64,000 nt of DNA, taken from the NCBI GenBank assembly GCA_036768485.1, contig JAVLUZ010000342.1:24911-88910 (forward strand), in the 5' to 3' direction. The notes beneath the pieces were generated by a model, which did no database searches, was not told the DNA's origin, and saw only the letters and a program-made list of their open reading frames with translations. The translations under genes were made by a program, and so were the position numbers. Shown here piece after piece: positions 35,101 through 44,588 of this stretch (within the stretch, counting starts at the first letter, position 1; each line of letters begins with the position of its first letter). This DNA is from Mermis nigrescens. Lineage: Eukaryota > Nematoda > Enoplea > Mermithida > Mermithidae.

Positions 35101-38100
35101 TAAAATGCAGTTTTTCTCATTATTAAAACATGCTATATAGGATGTTTTAGCCATTTTTCATATTTGACCTGCAGAAAAGGGTAGACTCTGAATTTAGTGG
35201 TCCTAAATTCTGGGATTTCACCCCCTGAACTTTCGACCTTGGGAAACTATGATCTAAAAGAACTTTCAGTTTTGGACATCGATAAACATCCTCTATGCAC
35301 TGAGATCATAAAATTAAATTTTTTTCAGGGAACGTTTTTCATGTTTTTTTTTCACATTCTCAAAAATTTTCCATCTCTCTGTAAATAAGCTGATTGATGT
35401 TGGGCAGACACTAAAATCAGGATTTTCTGATATTCAGAAGAAACCATTTTGTCGTATTATAAATGCATATATAGTTTTAAGCAGTTCGAAATAACATGAA
35501 GTGCTAAACCATTATTGGCAAATTAGATCAGATTTAAATCTTGCTGTAATTATAAGTAAAAAACGCAGCTTTTTCAGCTTCCTAATCGGAACGTAGTGTT
35601 TAATTATACTTTTAGTCCCACTAGAGTTTGTTTATTGAAAAAAGTACTGACACGGAAATTTTGTGCTATTTTGATAAAAAATGACAAAGTTTGCATATTT
35701 TCGTACTTAAAATTACTTTCTCAAAAGTTTTTGATCAACGGCCACGACCATTTCTCTCTAAATACGGTCTTCGTATCCGTTATGTGGGGTGGCGCAAAAA
35801 AGTTATGCCGGAAATTTGTAGTATATACGAGCAGGCCTGTAGGCAGATATTTTCTTCGTGGGTGGGGGGCAAGATTTTTCGCTTAAAAACGTATAGTGTT
35901 AAGGAAACCCCTATTACCATGGTTGTAGCCTTCCCTACGGCTGGGGGGTCTGGGGTGGCGCGCTCAAGCGCCTCCCTCAGCGGGTCTGGAGCAGAGCCCC
36001 AGAAGCCAACGCACCAGAGAGCATCTGAGCAAAAATTGTAACACTAAAATTTGCAGCAAATTCACTAGAACATGGATATTGATCAGGCCAAAAAATGTAT
36101 AAAAAACACCGAAACGGCATCATTTCACGCTTTTTCTGATCAGTCCGCCTTTTTTAGTCATCAAGAAATCTAATGTATCTTGGTAAGCTATATTTCTTGC
36201 GTGATAAAATGAGTTCAAAAATGTGTACTTTTTGATTTTTAGGAAAATTGCATCACAATCGTTAGCTTAAAGTACCTGAAATCGGTGTTTTTTTGTACAA
36301 GGTCCGTTTGTACACGTACAAAGATGGTCCCCAAAAGTCTGTACATTTTGTCAATGCAAATTTTTGTGTACTATAATATAGTACAGTAGCGATTTTAGTG
36401 AGGTAAAGCAGGGTTTTCGATCTTTGGTAGTGTATTTTAGCTAATTTCTGGGTTTCTCACGCCAAAAATCACTAGAAATTAAAATTTGACATTCTTTCAT
36501 TTTAAATGCAAATTCTGCCATTTTAAAGATATATAGATCGAACAATTACTCATTGCCGCGCGGAGCGCCGAAAATATTTTTGAATTTTACACCATTTTAC
36601 AGTTTTTGTCGTCCCAAAAATCTTTGTACATTTCGTACACAAATATTTAGGTACTATAATATGGTAGAGTAGCGATTTCAGTGTGGTAAAAACAGTTATT
36701 CGACTTTTGGTAGTGTATTTTAGCTAATTCTGGGTCTCTAAGGGCAAAAATCACTAAGAATCGTCTTAAAACGGCGCGAAGCGCCGAAAAAGTTGACATT
36801 TTTCCTTTTGAAATTCAATTTCGTCATTATAATGATATTTAGACCACACCAGCGTTTTTTTGTGCAAGGTCCGTTTGTACATATACAGAGATAGTCCCCA
36901 AAAGTCTTTGTAAATTTTGTACATGGAAATTTTTGTGTACTCTAATATAGTACAGTAACGATTTTAGTGTGGTAAAACAGGGTTTCCGATCTTTGGTAGT
37001 GTATTTTAGTTAATTTCTGGGTTTCTGACGCCAAAAATTACTAAAAATTGTCTCAAAACGGCGCGAAGCGCCGAAAAATTGGACATTTTTTCATTCTAAA
37101 TGCAAATTCTGCCATTTTGAAGATATATAGGACAAATAATACTTATTTCGGCGCGAAGCGCGAAATTCTTTTAGGAATTTTACACCTTTTTACAGTTTTT
37201 GTCGTCCCAAAAATCTTTGTACATGTGGTACATACAAATTTTGGAGTACTTTAAGATGGTTCAGCCGCGATTTTAGTGTGGTAAAAACAGAGTTGCTCGA
37301 CTTTTGGTAGTGTATTTTAGCTAATTTCTGGGTCTTTAACGGCAAAAATCACTAGGAATGCAATTTCTGCCATTATAAAGATATATAGAATATACAATTA
37401 CTCATTTCGGCGCGAAGCGCCGAAATTTTTGCGAATTTCACACTTTTTTCGCAATTTTTGTCTTCCCAAAAATCTTTGTATATATACCCGAAAAGTTTTT
37501 GTACATCGGGAAAAATCTTTGCCGAGTACAAAAAAACTTTGCCTGAAATACGTCAAAGTTTACTCATTTGTTTAAAAACGTCAACGAAGGAAAAAAGAAA
37601 TCGCATTAGTGACGTGTTTTTCTCTCTAAAACGGCGTCCTGAAACACCAACAGTGAAAAAAGACTGGCGCACACACTATTAGATTAAGTTCGTACAAGGA
37701 ACAATAGATGGATGGGCCTTAAAGAGGTCGTTCTTCGGCTGCTTCCAAGCAGACGCGGCATATCCAATGATAAAATTTGTGATTTTTTGAGAAATAAATG
37801 ACATTTCCCCAAATCTAATTTTTTTCCCTTACTCCCCCTTTTGTGTTTTCGAAAAAAATTTTTTGTTTCGGGGGGCATGCCCTCCTACCCCCTCCCTACA
37901 GGCCTGTACACGAGTATCTTCACTATTTTGGTTCCAGTGTACAACAATTTGGTTGCTGCACTAAATAGAGCAACCAAGTTTGTATTAGTGGTTAAAATTT
38001 AACGATCGAAGCGGCCCGATGAATTACGCGAAAAAATTTGTGGAAAGTGCTTGCTGTGTTTTATTCTGTCGGTCAGAATCCAAATTTTATCTTATATTTG

Positions 38101-40797
38101 CTGGTGTATTAAGCAATATGTATATTTCTTTGCAAATATGGACAAAGTTTCGCTGGAATGTCTGGAAATTTTCTGAAAAAATAATGAAAAAATCAAAAAA
38201 TTTTTCTTATTCTGCAGTTTATACGACCGGATTGAGCTGAAGTTCATTCTTATCATTAGAGCTTCATTAAATATTTTATGAAATGAAGCAAAGATTTCCG
38301 TTCCTCATATTGGTGCTTTGATTAATTCGAAATGAAAAGTGAAAGTCTTAAATAGCCACATATTAGAGAAGAGATCAATTCAAACGAACGGCGATTAAAC
38401 GTTTTTATTTATGTTTTTCGGTCTATACGATGTAGGCACCTAATTGATCACATCAAAAATAACAACGTACGTGCAAGTTCCCTTCCGTGCAAAAAAACGG
38501 TCCTTCTACTACGGGATTTTGATGTTAGAATCAGTAGTCTTTTCAGATTCGTCTTAATTTTAAGAAAAAACAAAAAAACTGAATATTTTGAAATTTTTAT
38601 AAATATGTAAACTTGGTCCGTGATCTCTGCTTCGACCCGAATCTGCCATGGCCGATGCTGGGGTGTAAGATATTTACAATTTTTGCTCACGTGAAAATAA
38701 TTCTTATCTGTTTTTTTTAATTTAAACATTTCACGGCTATTAATTAACCAATGTTTTGTATCACGCGAACTTCCCTAAATTGCCTCCCTTCACACATGCA
38801 CACGGTCTGAAGTTCTGTGAGGGGGTATTCGAGTTTTCTGGGGGATTAATGATTAATGTTTTCGGCTAACTATGGCGCTAAAATTGATGAGTTTATGCTG
38901 ATCTTTTAAATATTTTTGTCGTTCCTTACCTCCATACCTGAACAATAGGTTCAACCCGGTTCAACCCGGAATCAACGATAGGCCGCTTAGTATCAACGGT
39001 TAAGGCTGCAAATATTAACAAGGATTTTGAGTAAGAGAATCGAAGGCAAATGCAAAATAGAATCAAAATATATTGAAGCACAAAAATGGAAGTAAATGAC
39101 ATAGAACAATGCATACCAATGAACCAACTAACTAATACATATCAATCAATACATACCAAATAATCAGCCAATTATCCAACCAGCCAGCCAACCAGCCAGC
39201 TTACCAAAGAACCAGCCAAACCAACCAGCTAACTAAACAAACATCCAACTAAACAGCTAGCCAGCCAATTAACCAACCAACTGACCTACCAACCAATCAA
39301 CCAAGCACATAGCACACACGCTCAAAAATTTATAGCTGTATCTGTTTAGTGAATGCTATTAACAAAAACGATTAAGCTCTCCTTATACTTCAACTGATAA
39401 AACAAAGATACATAAGGCACATGGAAATTCACTATTTATTTGAAAAATGTGAGGTAAATTTTTAAAAACAAAACAACCCTTCTTGAAACTAGCCACTAAC
39501 CAAAATTTTTGGCTCTCGGTACCAACAGGAAGACCGGCCATTGCCCAGGTATGCTTACTCCCCATAACCCGTAAAAATAATTCAATCCGTTGTATTTTAC
39601 TCTTTCAGAATATTCATTATTAAGTTTGCAGGAAAACAAATGATAATAAGAACGATAGAATAAGTTGGACTATCAAATTTGCACAAGATCATGGACAAAA
39701 AGTGTTAAAATGAATGAATGGACAGAGTACTACTCGGAAAATACTTCAGATTACACTGCTGGGCATCGCTTGGCGCTGTTTCATAATTCCAACAATTGGT
39801 TTTGGTCCAAAAATGGCCCGAGGAGGTTATGCCTTTCAAAAATTCAAAAGTCCCAGTAGGGAGATACCATCTATACCCCCTAGTGCGCATGTGTGCCTGC
39901 CTATATTACCCTGAAGTTATTCAGTCACACATGCACACTGGGGTATGGGGGATCCCCCTACTAAATCTTTTGGAAGGCATACCTTCCTCAGGCCGTTTTG
40001 GGACTAAACCTGTTACTTGAATTATGAAAAAGCGTTAAATGACGTCTATCTAACAGTATAGTTTCAGGTGCATACACTAATTTTTCGAGCAGCAGACTGT
40101 CCAATTAATTCAATAAGACAATTTTCTTCCATTATTTTGTAAATTTTTGATGTTGCAAGTCATTTAATCGCCCTTTTTGCTATCGTTTTCATGCAATTTC
40201 AACTATAAATTTTCATGAAGAATGAATTAAAACGAATTAAGTATCAAAATTTGTCAAAATTTGACATTAATCGAGTAAAAAAACTCATTAAGCCCCTTCC
40301 CCCAAGGAAACCCGGTCTACCCTCCTCCCAGAACTTTGTATCCTGTGCATGTATGTCTTCAGTTCCTAAACTGCCGATATGAAGCTAAAATTGCTTTCCT
40401 TTTTCTAGTTTTCATCTGCTAGCGAAAATTCCAAAAAAATCATTTCTTCACATTTCATTCCCTCTCAATTTTCTTATGCATTCTGTTTTAGCTGCTTAAT
40501 AGCGTAGATTTCATTGATGCGCAAAAGGCGATCGATTTTACGCTGTCTACTCAAGATCCAATCACGGGCGGCTTTGGAAAATACCCCGAAGTGTCTCCTG
40601 ATCTTCTTCACACTTACTTGAGCTTAGCCGGGCTATCGATTTTGGGATTTGATACGCTGAATCCGCTCAGCGCTTCGTTGAATATTACTGAACGCGCTGT
40701 GTTGACAATGAAACGTCGGATTGAAAAGAAGCCCATTTGTAAAACCCGTCGTAATGACGCTTCGGTGATCGAAAACATTTTCAGCGGAAATTGCTGA
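22149..40797 (+). CDS. PGGT1B: Protein geranylgeranyltransferase type I beta subunit (nine exons)
   Basis: Beta subunit of the cytosolic heterodimer that transfers a geranylgeranyl group to the cysteine of C-terminal CaaX boxes ending in Leu (Rho/Rac-type GTPases and others). CDS joins 22149-22176, 22643-22745, 23978-24114, 24818-24890, 25771-25911, 29573-29705, 32835-32880, 33915-34105, 40492-40797: 1158 nt, 385 residues plus stop, against about 377 in mammals. All introns are GT-AG and all phases agree. Family landmarks in order: HRRFLLRCIDILPENY, LSGLDVLDALNEI, FGFRGSF, YDKGHIAMIYSAL, GSENDMRFVYCA, NESHGGSTYC, KRWCITRQNEGFFGRPNKP and the C-terminal GGFGKYPEVSPDLLHTYLS. The zinc ligands correspond to Asp272, Cys274 (DDSCYTFW) and His324, each three positions beyond the mammalian D269/C271/H321. 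The prenyltransferase repeats are intact. The neighbouring genes give no operon-like context. Introns are full of transposons. Confidence 0.95.
22643..22745 (+). CDS. PGGT1B: PGGT1B exon 2
   Basis: Acceptor TTCATCAG, donor AG/GTAATT, ends phase 2. Encodes KHRRFLLRCIDILPENYEAL, matching the N-terminal helix of the family (HVRFFQRCLQVLPERY in the human protein). Confidence 0.9.
22777..23174. mobile_element. F1 hAT-like MITE in PGGT1B intron 2 (398 bp)
   Basis: Exact 8-bp duplication GTCATCAC (22769-22776 and 23175-23182). Ends CATACATGATC and GCATGTATG are inverted repeats. Carries CGGCGCTTCGCGCC near 22968. Confidence 0.88.
23252..23622. mobile_element. F1 hAT-like MITE, second copy in intron 2
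   Basis: The same internal order as the 22777 copy, in the same orientation, ending AAGCTGTGCATGTATA. Flanks GTAGCGCG (left) and GTAACGCG (right, a few bases beyond the end) suggest the duplication. Confidence 0.7.
23978..24114 (+). CDS. PGGT1B: PGGT1B exon 3
   Basis: Acceptor TTTACTTCAG at 23977, donor G/GTAATT after 24114, ends phase 1. Encodes LTLLYFVLSGLDVLDALNEI and EIIAWIYSLQIRG, closely matching the family's first alpha-alpha hairpin. Confidence 0.95.
24282..24500. mobile_element. F7 hAT-like MITE in PGGT1B intron 3 (reverse orientation)
   Basis: CATACGTGTAACGAAGGTGG start, then GGCCGT(C)CCCCATTC, a central AAAAATTTT-rich part with GGCTATTTTT, and a run of C. This is the reverse of F7 copies at 28896, 49590 and 53560. 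The right boundary is approximate. Confidence 0.6.
24818..24890 (+). CDS. PGGT1B: PGGT1B exon 4
   Basis: Acceptor TTTGCAG at 24817, donor GT/GTAAGT, ends phase 2. Encodes EFDSNIEFGFRGSFANVGSK; the FGFRGS core matches the family. Confidence 0.9.
25325..25452 (+). repeat. (ATT)n microsatellite
   Basis: More than 20 ATT units from about 25326, then an inverted (AAT) stretch near 25411-25433, in PGGT1B intron 4. Confidence 0.95.
25771..25911 (+). CDS. PGGT1B: PGGT1B exon 5
   Basis: Acceptor TTGTAGCAG at 25770 (an alternative AG at 25767 would add one residue), donor AG/GTAAAA, ends phase 2. Encodes CSSYDKGHIAMIYSALACLT and a segment ending CQIENG, matching the second prenyltransferase repeat. 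Confidence 0.93.
27349..28323. mobile_element. Element with ACCTCAAAGT termini
   Basis: ACCTCAAAGTATTCCG at the left and CGGACACTTTGAGGT at the right are inverted repeats, and the same words recur inverted just inside both ends (near 27383, 27411, 27429, 28265, 28296). The centre contains a decayed F1 copy (about 27808-28140) with CGGCGCTTTGCGCC. The target duplication is not clear. Confidence 0.65.
28896..29139. mobile_element. F7 hAT-like MITE (244 bp) with a paralogous empty site
   Basis: Ends CATGCATGTAAC and GTTACATACATGCATG; duplication ATTATAGG / ATTATAGT (28888-28895 and 29140-29147). The inverted satellite-element copy at 41085-41135 has a single ATTATAGA at the corresponding place, which is the empty site. 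Confidence 0.88.
29573..29705 (+). CDS. PGGT1B: PGGT1B exon 6
   Basis: Acceptor CTCTTTCAG at 29572, donor GTGAGT after 29705, ends phase 0. Encodes FCGCTTGSENDMRFVYCAVA and LLQYIRRCF, matching SENDMRFVYCA and the ITYIRR helix of the human protein. Confidence 0.94.
30427..30492 (+). repeat. (CCCCGA)n hexanucleotide repeat
   Basis: About ten CCCCGA-like units interrupted by AAAACCCCGGCC, followed by a short complementary GGGGT part. The complement is (TCGGGG)n. The RGRGRG-type ORF on the - strand is a translation artefact. Confidence 0.85.
30748..31835. mobile_element. F4 hAT-like element, right end truncated
   Basis: Starts CACAGGCGTAGCCGGGGG and is colinear with the complete F4 copy at 53829-54931 up to about 31835, including the TCCGGCGCTTCGCGCCG block at 30866, the GGCGCTTGAGCGCGCC hairpin near 31475 and two further GCTTCGC hairpins. 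The terminal repeat on the right is missing. Confidence 0.8.
32091..32175 (+). repeat. Second (CCCCGA)n repeat with inverted tail
   Basis: About seven CCCCGA units, then AAAACCGGGGTTTTT, then three more units and ATCGGGGG. It lies between PGGT1B exons 6 and 7. Confidence 0.88.
32835..32880 (+). CDS. PGGT1B: PGGT1B exon 7 (46-nt small exon)
   Basis: Acceptor ACTTATAG at 32834, donor G/GTAGGT, in phase 0 and out phase 1. Encodes NYDGGFGQTPSNESHG, aligned with SYDNGLAQGAGLESHG of the human protein. It completes the HGG motif with exon 8. Confidence 0.92.
32914..33074. mobile_element. F8 hAT-like MITE (161 bp)
   Basis: Exact 8-bp duplication ATCTGCAT (32906-32913 and 33075-33082) and inverted ends CAGGCACGTAGCTG / CAGCTACGTGCCTG. 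It is inserted 33 bp after PGGT1B exon 7. Confidence 0.93.
33317..33722. mobile_element. F1 hAT-like MITE in PGGT1B intron 7
   Basis: CATACAAGATCTTGGGG start and AAGCTGTACATGTCTG end, with the F1 internal order and GCGCTTCGCGCCATATACTC near 33512. The duplication is decayed (AAGACTAT / AAGATTAA). Confidence 0.72.
33915..34105 (+). CDS. PGGT1B: PGGT1B exon 8 (zinc ligands Asp272 and Cys274)
   Basis: Acceptor TTTAAG at 33914, donor GTAAAT after 34105, in phase 1 and out phase 0. Encodes GSTYCATAALHILGKL and RLKRWCITRQNEGFFGRPNK, then DDSCYTFWIGATLT with the two zinc-binding residues. Confidence 0.95.
34262..34760. mobile_element. F5-related hAT-like element in PGGT1B intron 8
   Basis: Left end CAGGTCCGTATCCAGGATCT and right end AATCCTGGATACGC resemble F5 termini, with the CCGGCGCTTCGCGCC motif near 34408 and CGGTGCTTTGCGCCG near 34538. 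The right end is degraded. Confidence 0.65.
34850..35265. mobile_element. F9 repeat (inverted copy at 62005-62290)
   Basis: Contains CGGCGCTCCGCGCCG at 34961, GATGTTTTAGCCATTTTTCA near 35140 and a segment ending CCCCCTGAACTTTCGACCTTG. The same elements occur in reverse order and orientation at 62005-62290 in POLG intron 3. Confidence 0.6.
35820..36025. mobile_element. Fragment sharing the F4 GGCGCGCTCAAGCGCC block
   Basis: GGGGTGGCGCGCTCAAGCGCC near 35951-35971 and neighbouring sequence match, in reverse orientation, the block at 31465-31505 and 54225-54270 of F4 elements. Confidence 0.5.
36283..37541. mobile_element. F2 hAT-like element with internal tandem amplification (1259 bp)
   Basis: Exact 8-bp duplication CCTGAAAT (36275-36282 and 37542-37549); ends CGGTGTTTTTTTGTAC and GTACAAAAAAACTTTG. 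The interior repeats a unit with GTACAAAGAT, TGGTAGTGTATTTTAG and the hairpin CGGCGCGAAGCGCCG three to four times (36772, 37059, 37148, 37408). This explains why it is longer than the 708-bp F2 copy at 44827. Confidence 0.92.
37550..39125. other. Intronic stretch without recognised gene
   Basis: PGGT1B intron 8. An E-type end (GGGGGCATGCCC...CTACAGGCCTG near 37870-37907) and the beginning of an F3-like repeat (CACACATGCACACGGTCTGA near 38792) are seen. ORFs here (37684-37878, 38019-38240, 38448-38729) show no family features. Confidence 0.5.
39118..39305 (+). repeat. Degenerate (AACC/AGCC) tetranucleotide tract
   Basis: Long run of CCAA, CCAG and CTAA units (for example AACCAGCCAGCCAACCAGCC) with drift at both ends. 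Confidence 0.85.
39926..40355. mobile_element. F3 hAT-like MITE (430 bp) in PGGT1B intron 8
   Basis: Ends CACACATGCACACTGGGG and CTGTGCATGTATG, with duplication TATTCAGT / TCTTCAGT (39918-39925 and 40356-40363). A second, partial F3-like copy in opposite orientation lies just upstream (about 39500-39900, ending GCATGTGTG). Confidence 0.78.
40492..40797 (+). CDS. PGGT1B: PGGT1B exon 9 (last; zinc ligand His324)
   Basis: Acceptor TTCTGTTTTAG at 40491, in phase 0, stop TGA at 40795-40797. Encodes DFTLSTQDPITGGFGKYPEV, then SPDLLHTYLSLAGLSILGF with the third zinc ligand, and a basic C-terminal tail typical of this subunit. No clear AATAAA follows within 100 bp. Confidence 0.96.
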   Translation: MLNSVDFIDAQKAIDFTLSTQDPITGGFGKYPEVSPDLLHTYLSLAGLSILGFDTLNPLSASLNITERAVLTMKRRIEKKPICKTRRNDASVIENIFSGNC

Positions 40798-40902
40798 TCG
40801 TGCGACAAGCTTTATTCACACTTTTTCTTGTATCCTCTAATCCAATCTTTTATTATAGCAGTCAGCTTGGCAGGAAGTAAAATGAGTGAGCGGCTCATAT
40901 TA

Positions 40903-41080
40903 TCCTGGAGCGAGGATCTGGGGAGTTTAACCCCCATAAATTTTTTCGCCCCTCCCCCGAATTTACGATTTTCCAAAACAGTCGTAAAAAAGCTGCTATT
41001 TTAAGCGTCTTTCTAGCTGTGTACCTACATCTCCATGCTCAAAAGATTCAAATATTCAGCGCTTCGCGTCATATATGTAC
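40903..41080. mobile_element. F1 MITE fragment after PGGT1B
   Basis: GAGCGAGGATCTGGGGAGTT, CGCCCCTCCCCCGAATTTACGA and CAGCGCTTCGCGTCATATAT follow the F1 order, but the second half is missing; it abuts the satellite element. Confidence 0.6.
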
Positions 41081-41084
41081 TTAT

Positions 41085-43690
41085 CGTAGGTAGCGCGTTA
41101 GTGCGTTTCTATAATATACTTGGGTACCCCCAACATATGTCCCCCCTCACAGCTATAATGGCACACATCTGGGAGGTGCGGTTTTTTTAAAGGGTAGATA
41201 ATAAAAAAACTTAGATAACCTTTTTTTGTTAAAACTTAATACCGAGGTAGTTGTGAGTGTGTAAAGTTTACACCGAAAAATTCAAATGATTTGCGGAAGG
41301 CCAATTTTAATGTTTTTCCTGATTAGTAGTTTACGAATCTGGTCTCAAAATTTCTTTACACTCATTAGTTGTTACACAGAAGTGTAAATTAGACGGTTTT
41401 TTTAATGTTTTCATGTGCACGAGCATATCTAACTTCTAACTCAGTTTTACATTCTATGCAGTCTGCGTGGTTTCAAAAGGTAGACGGTTATAAAATCTAG
41501 GGGAGACTTTTTTTAAAGTAATATTTTTAAAATTAGAGGCGGTTTATTGTAAAGAGTCTGGGACAAAAAATCTTTTTTCCCTGCCATATTCGCCACTTAG
41601 TAGACAGAACGACAGAACGTGGTAACTACCTTTAAATTGTGCCTCGTCCTAAGCGCTACACGTCAAAATTTATTTTGTTTCTTTACAATCAATATTACGT
41701 TATTAGTGCAGGTGTTAACTTTATACCGAAAAAATTTTTTCCGCCCAGAGCGTCGTGGATGATGAATTTTTTTAAAATTGTTCTCCGCAAGGGCAGAATA
41801 ACGAATCTGACCTTTAAATTTTTCTACAGCCACTGTCTGTTGAGGTATGAAGAGGTGAACTTTGAATTATACATCTATTTTCTAATGCCGACAGATAAAT
41901 CCGTATTGCATATTGTTCGATCAGATTTTTCTTATTTCAGAGGTTTTTATCACTCGTCTTTAATAAATGATTGTTTTTATTATCATGAATGCACTATTCT
42001 TAAACTTTAGTAGAATGATAAATATTTTTTAATAATTGACCAAGTATTAAAATCCGCCTTTATGTCGAGTTGGCGCAGAAGCTCAGGCGTCCGTCCTCGC
42101 ATGCGGGTTTAAAAAAAGATTAATGGGTTCAAATGTTCTGAGTACTAACTTTTTTCGTTTTTTTAATTCTTTTGGCAAAACCATGTACTTTCGACTTGTT
42201 TATGTCTGCTAACAAGTCCGGTTATGAGATTTAAGAAATTTTTTCTGACAGAAAGGTACTACGGATCAAGGGCTATCTTCTGCTTACCAGCAAACTTTTC
42301 TACAATCAATACGCAGTTAGTACCAGGGGTTTAAACTTTACACTCTAGTGGATGAGTAAAAAACAGATTTTGTCCAAGATTTCTCTGCCAAGTTTTTCGG
42401 TTATGAGTTGGGATGAATTGAATAAACCAGAAATAAAGGAACTTAGAAGAGCTACACGTCGAAGCAAGCCGCGTTCAAAAAAACGTAATATTCAGTTGTT
42501 TATGGGGGTGTAAAGTTCGAGATCTGAGGCGTAAAGTTCAAGATTTGAGGCGTAAAATGGGCGAAAAAACAGGTTTTTTTCGTATTTTGATTGGTAAATC
42601 ATATCGAATATTTTTCGGAACATAAGTTTGGCACATACAAACGTACTACAATCGAAGGGCTACAAACTGGCCCGAACCGAATTTATTTACACTCGATGGG
42701 GCGTTAGGTTCAGATTTTCAAAGTTTACAATGTGGGGACAGTGGAAAATATGTGTTTGTCCATTTTTTTGTTCGCCACTTTCTCTGTTCAGAAGTCGGGC
42801 GAGGTCGAATAGGATAAAATGGGGGAGTTAAATGTGTTTCTGTCTTGTTTTTTTCTGCCAAGTTCTGGGTTATGAGTCTGGACATAATCTCAAGTCTAAA
42901 AATGAACCAGAAACCAAATGTGATACGCTAGTTTGTTTGCACTCAACAGTGGTGTAAAGTGGTTTACATCTGATATTTATTTGTCCTCGGGCCATTGTGG
43001 AGACTTAATTTTTCAATAAATGTTGATCGCCATATCAGAGTAATATCAGAATTACGAATCCGACTGAAATTTTCTTTACACTCTGTGGTTGTGTAAAGTT
43101 TACACTGCATCTTAACTTTAAGTTCTAGAGCCTTACGGAAGCTTAATTACTTCAAAATGTTCTACGTAAAATCAGAATTGGGAATCTGACTGCTAGTTTT
43201 CTCTACACCTAGCAGTTGTGTAAAGTTTGCACTATTCATTTGTTGTTAATATGTAGTTTACTACAAATTTATTTTACTTCCAAACTTGAGCGTTAGTGTT
43301 CCTTACACTTGATGTTTGCGTATAGTTCATGCTGAAAAAGTTTTGATCTCTTCAAATAATGTAAGGTTGTCTTGTTTAAAAAGGATAATGCAGATGTTAA
43401 GAACAATATTGTTTTCCGCGTTCTTGGACTGCTGTCATTATTGTGGCATGTTACTGTATGTGTTTACTGATTGATGTACTCAAATCATGCTAATTAAAAG
43501 TAGGGTACTAGCAAAGAAGAATGCTCCGATGGAACAAAAAACATGAATATACTTGGAATTGCGGATTGTTAAGGATGTAAAAGGAGGGGACAAGGAAAAA
43601 GCTACCTAAAGTCGCAAAATCTGATAAAAATCACACTTTCTCTAAGCAATGCAAAAAATCGAAGTATATTCTGCGGCCAACACACTGTGA
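41085..43690. mobile_element. Satellite-bearing element, copy 2 (inverted)
   Basis: Inverted relative to 25980-29190. It begins GGTAGCGCGTTAGTGCG and carries many GTGTAAAGTTTACAC-like cores (41261, 42319, 42949, 43090, 43208 and others) at irregular 100-200 bp spacing. It ends with TAAAAGTAGGGTACTA near 43497 and the GCTCCGATGGAACAAAAAA block. Long ORFs in it, such as 41639-42010, lack family features. This copy has the empty site for the F7 MITE. Confidence 0.7.
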
Positions 43691-43795
43691 ACGATCGAAG
43701 CTCCAAAATTTTGCTTCGGCCGAAGCCGAAGCTTCGGCCAGCTCTTGCTTCGGCTTCCGCCGAAGCTTCGGCCGAAGGCCGAAGGCCGAATCTGT
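43690..43795. repeat. GCTTCGGCCGAAGC palindrome cluster
   Basis: Nested palindromes built from TTCGGCCGAAG, GAAGCTTCGGC and GGCCGAAGGCCGAAGGCC. A related cluster lies at 45935-46027. Confidence 0.85.
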
Positions 43796-43822
43796 ATAAA
43801 TTCTTTAGTCTAATTCTGATTA

Positions 43823-44374
43823 TAGTCTGTTTCATTTATTCGAGAGCTTTTTAGTCAATTCTTTTAAGGGCTACAGTAAGCTAAACAAGACGAATTACTG
43901 TACTTCGGCAGATCAGCTCAGTGAGGGCGAGTGGCTAGAATTCTTCCATTTCTAATGCACTAATACGCCCAAATAAATTTTATTTAGGCATTTAATCAGT
44001 GCTGGGACATACTACAGTAAGTGCGCTAAACAAAAAGCTATCGGCTGGAATCGAACCCGGGTTGCTTCGACTACAAGCAAGAGGTTTGACCACTGAGCTA
44101 TGTGGGAGTTCGCAGCGTTTCTTAACATCCTAGTCGATTGTGTTTAAAGGTCGACTCAGGATAAGATGAATAAGCGATAAGCGATTCTTACCAGTAAGTT
44201 AATTGATCTGCTGGAAGACGAGAATAAATTATGCCGCAAAAATGTTATTAAAAACCCTTCTTTGCTACGTAGCTAAAGTGAGATCTAGCGACTTACAGTA
44301 AATAAGAAATAAGGGGTTACTGTAACCTCCGAAAACATTTACTGAAAAAGCTCTCGGATAAATGAAACAGACTA
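43823..44374. mobile_element. TA-flanked MITE with about 60-bp TIRs
   Basis: Left TAGTCTGTTTCATTTAT and the right complement (ATAAATGAAACAGACTA) extend as imperfect inverted repeats through GAGAGCTTTTT to a TACAGTAA word about 60 bp in. TA dinucleotides flank both ends, as in Tc1/mariner-type elements. No transposase. It carries a tRNA-like promoter unit. Confidence 0.75.
44035..44108 (-). tRNA. tRNA-derived sequence (pseudo-tRNA or SINE head)
   Basis: On the - strand there is an A box TAGCTCAGTGG (44100-44090) and a B box GGTTCGATTCC (44057-44047) at normal tRNA spacing. An anticodon-arm-like TGCTT...AAGCA stem lies between them. The D stem does not close and the acceptor stem is poor, so a working tRNA is unlikely. 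It is most likely a tRNA-derived repeat inside the MITE. Confidence 0.6.
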
Positions 44375-44498
44375 TAGTATGGAGAATGGATTGCGAATTG
44401 AGTTACAAATATGAAAGTTAAGCTTGATTATGTTTCAGCAGTAAATATGAAGTAATAAAATAGTGTCATTGATTGCAAAAATTTTTTCAAAAGCGCAA

Positions 44499-44588
44499 TT
44501 AATTCTCTTCATTAACATTGATTTCATTATTAGTCATTTCATCTATATCAGCAGCTAATATGTATTGATCATCATCAGATTTACTATG
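44499..44588 (-). CDS. Possible terminal exon of an unrecognised gene
   Basis: On the - strand a T-rich tract ending TATATTCAG (44597-44589) is followed by 29 open codons to TAA: HSKSDDDQYILAADIDEMTN, then NEINVNEEN. The composition is strongly acidic. No upstream exon could be linked. It may be the tail of a transposase gene in the surrounding repeat. Confidence 0.25.
   Translation of the reverse strand, partial: HSKSDDDQYILAADIDEMTNNEINVNEEN

Noticed and set aside
41639..42010. 123-codon + strand ORF
   Set aside because: Lies inside the degenerate satellite element, shares its cores with non-coding units, and has no family features.
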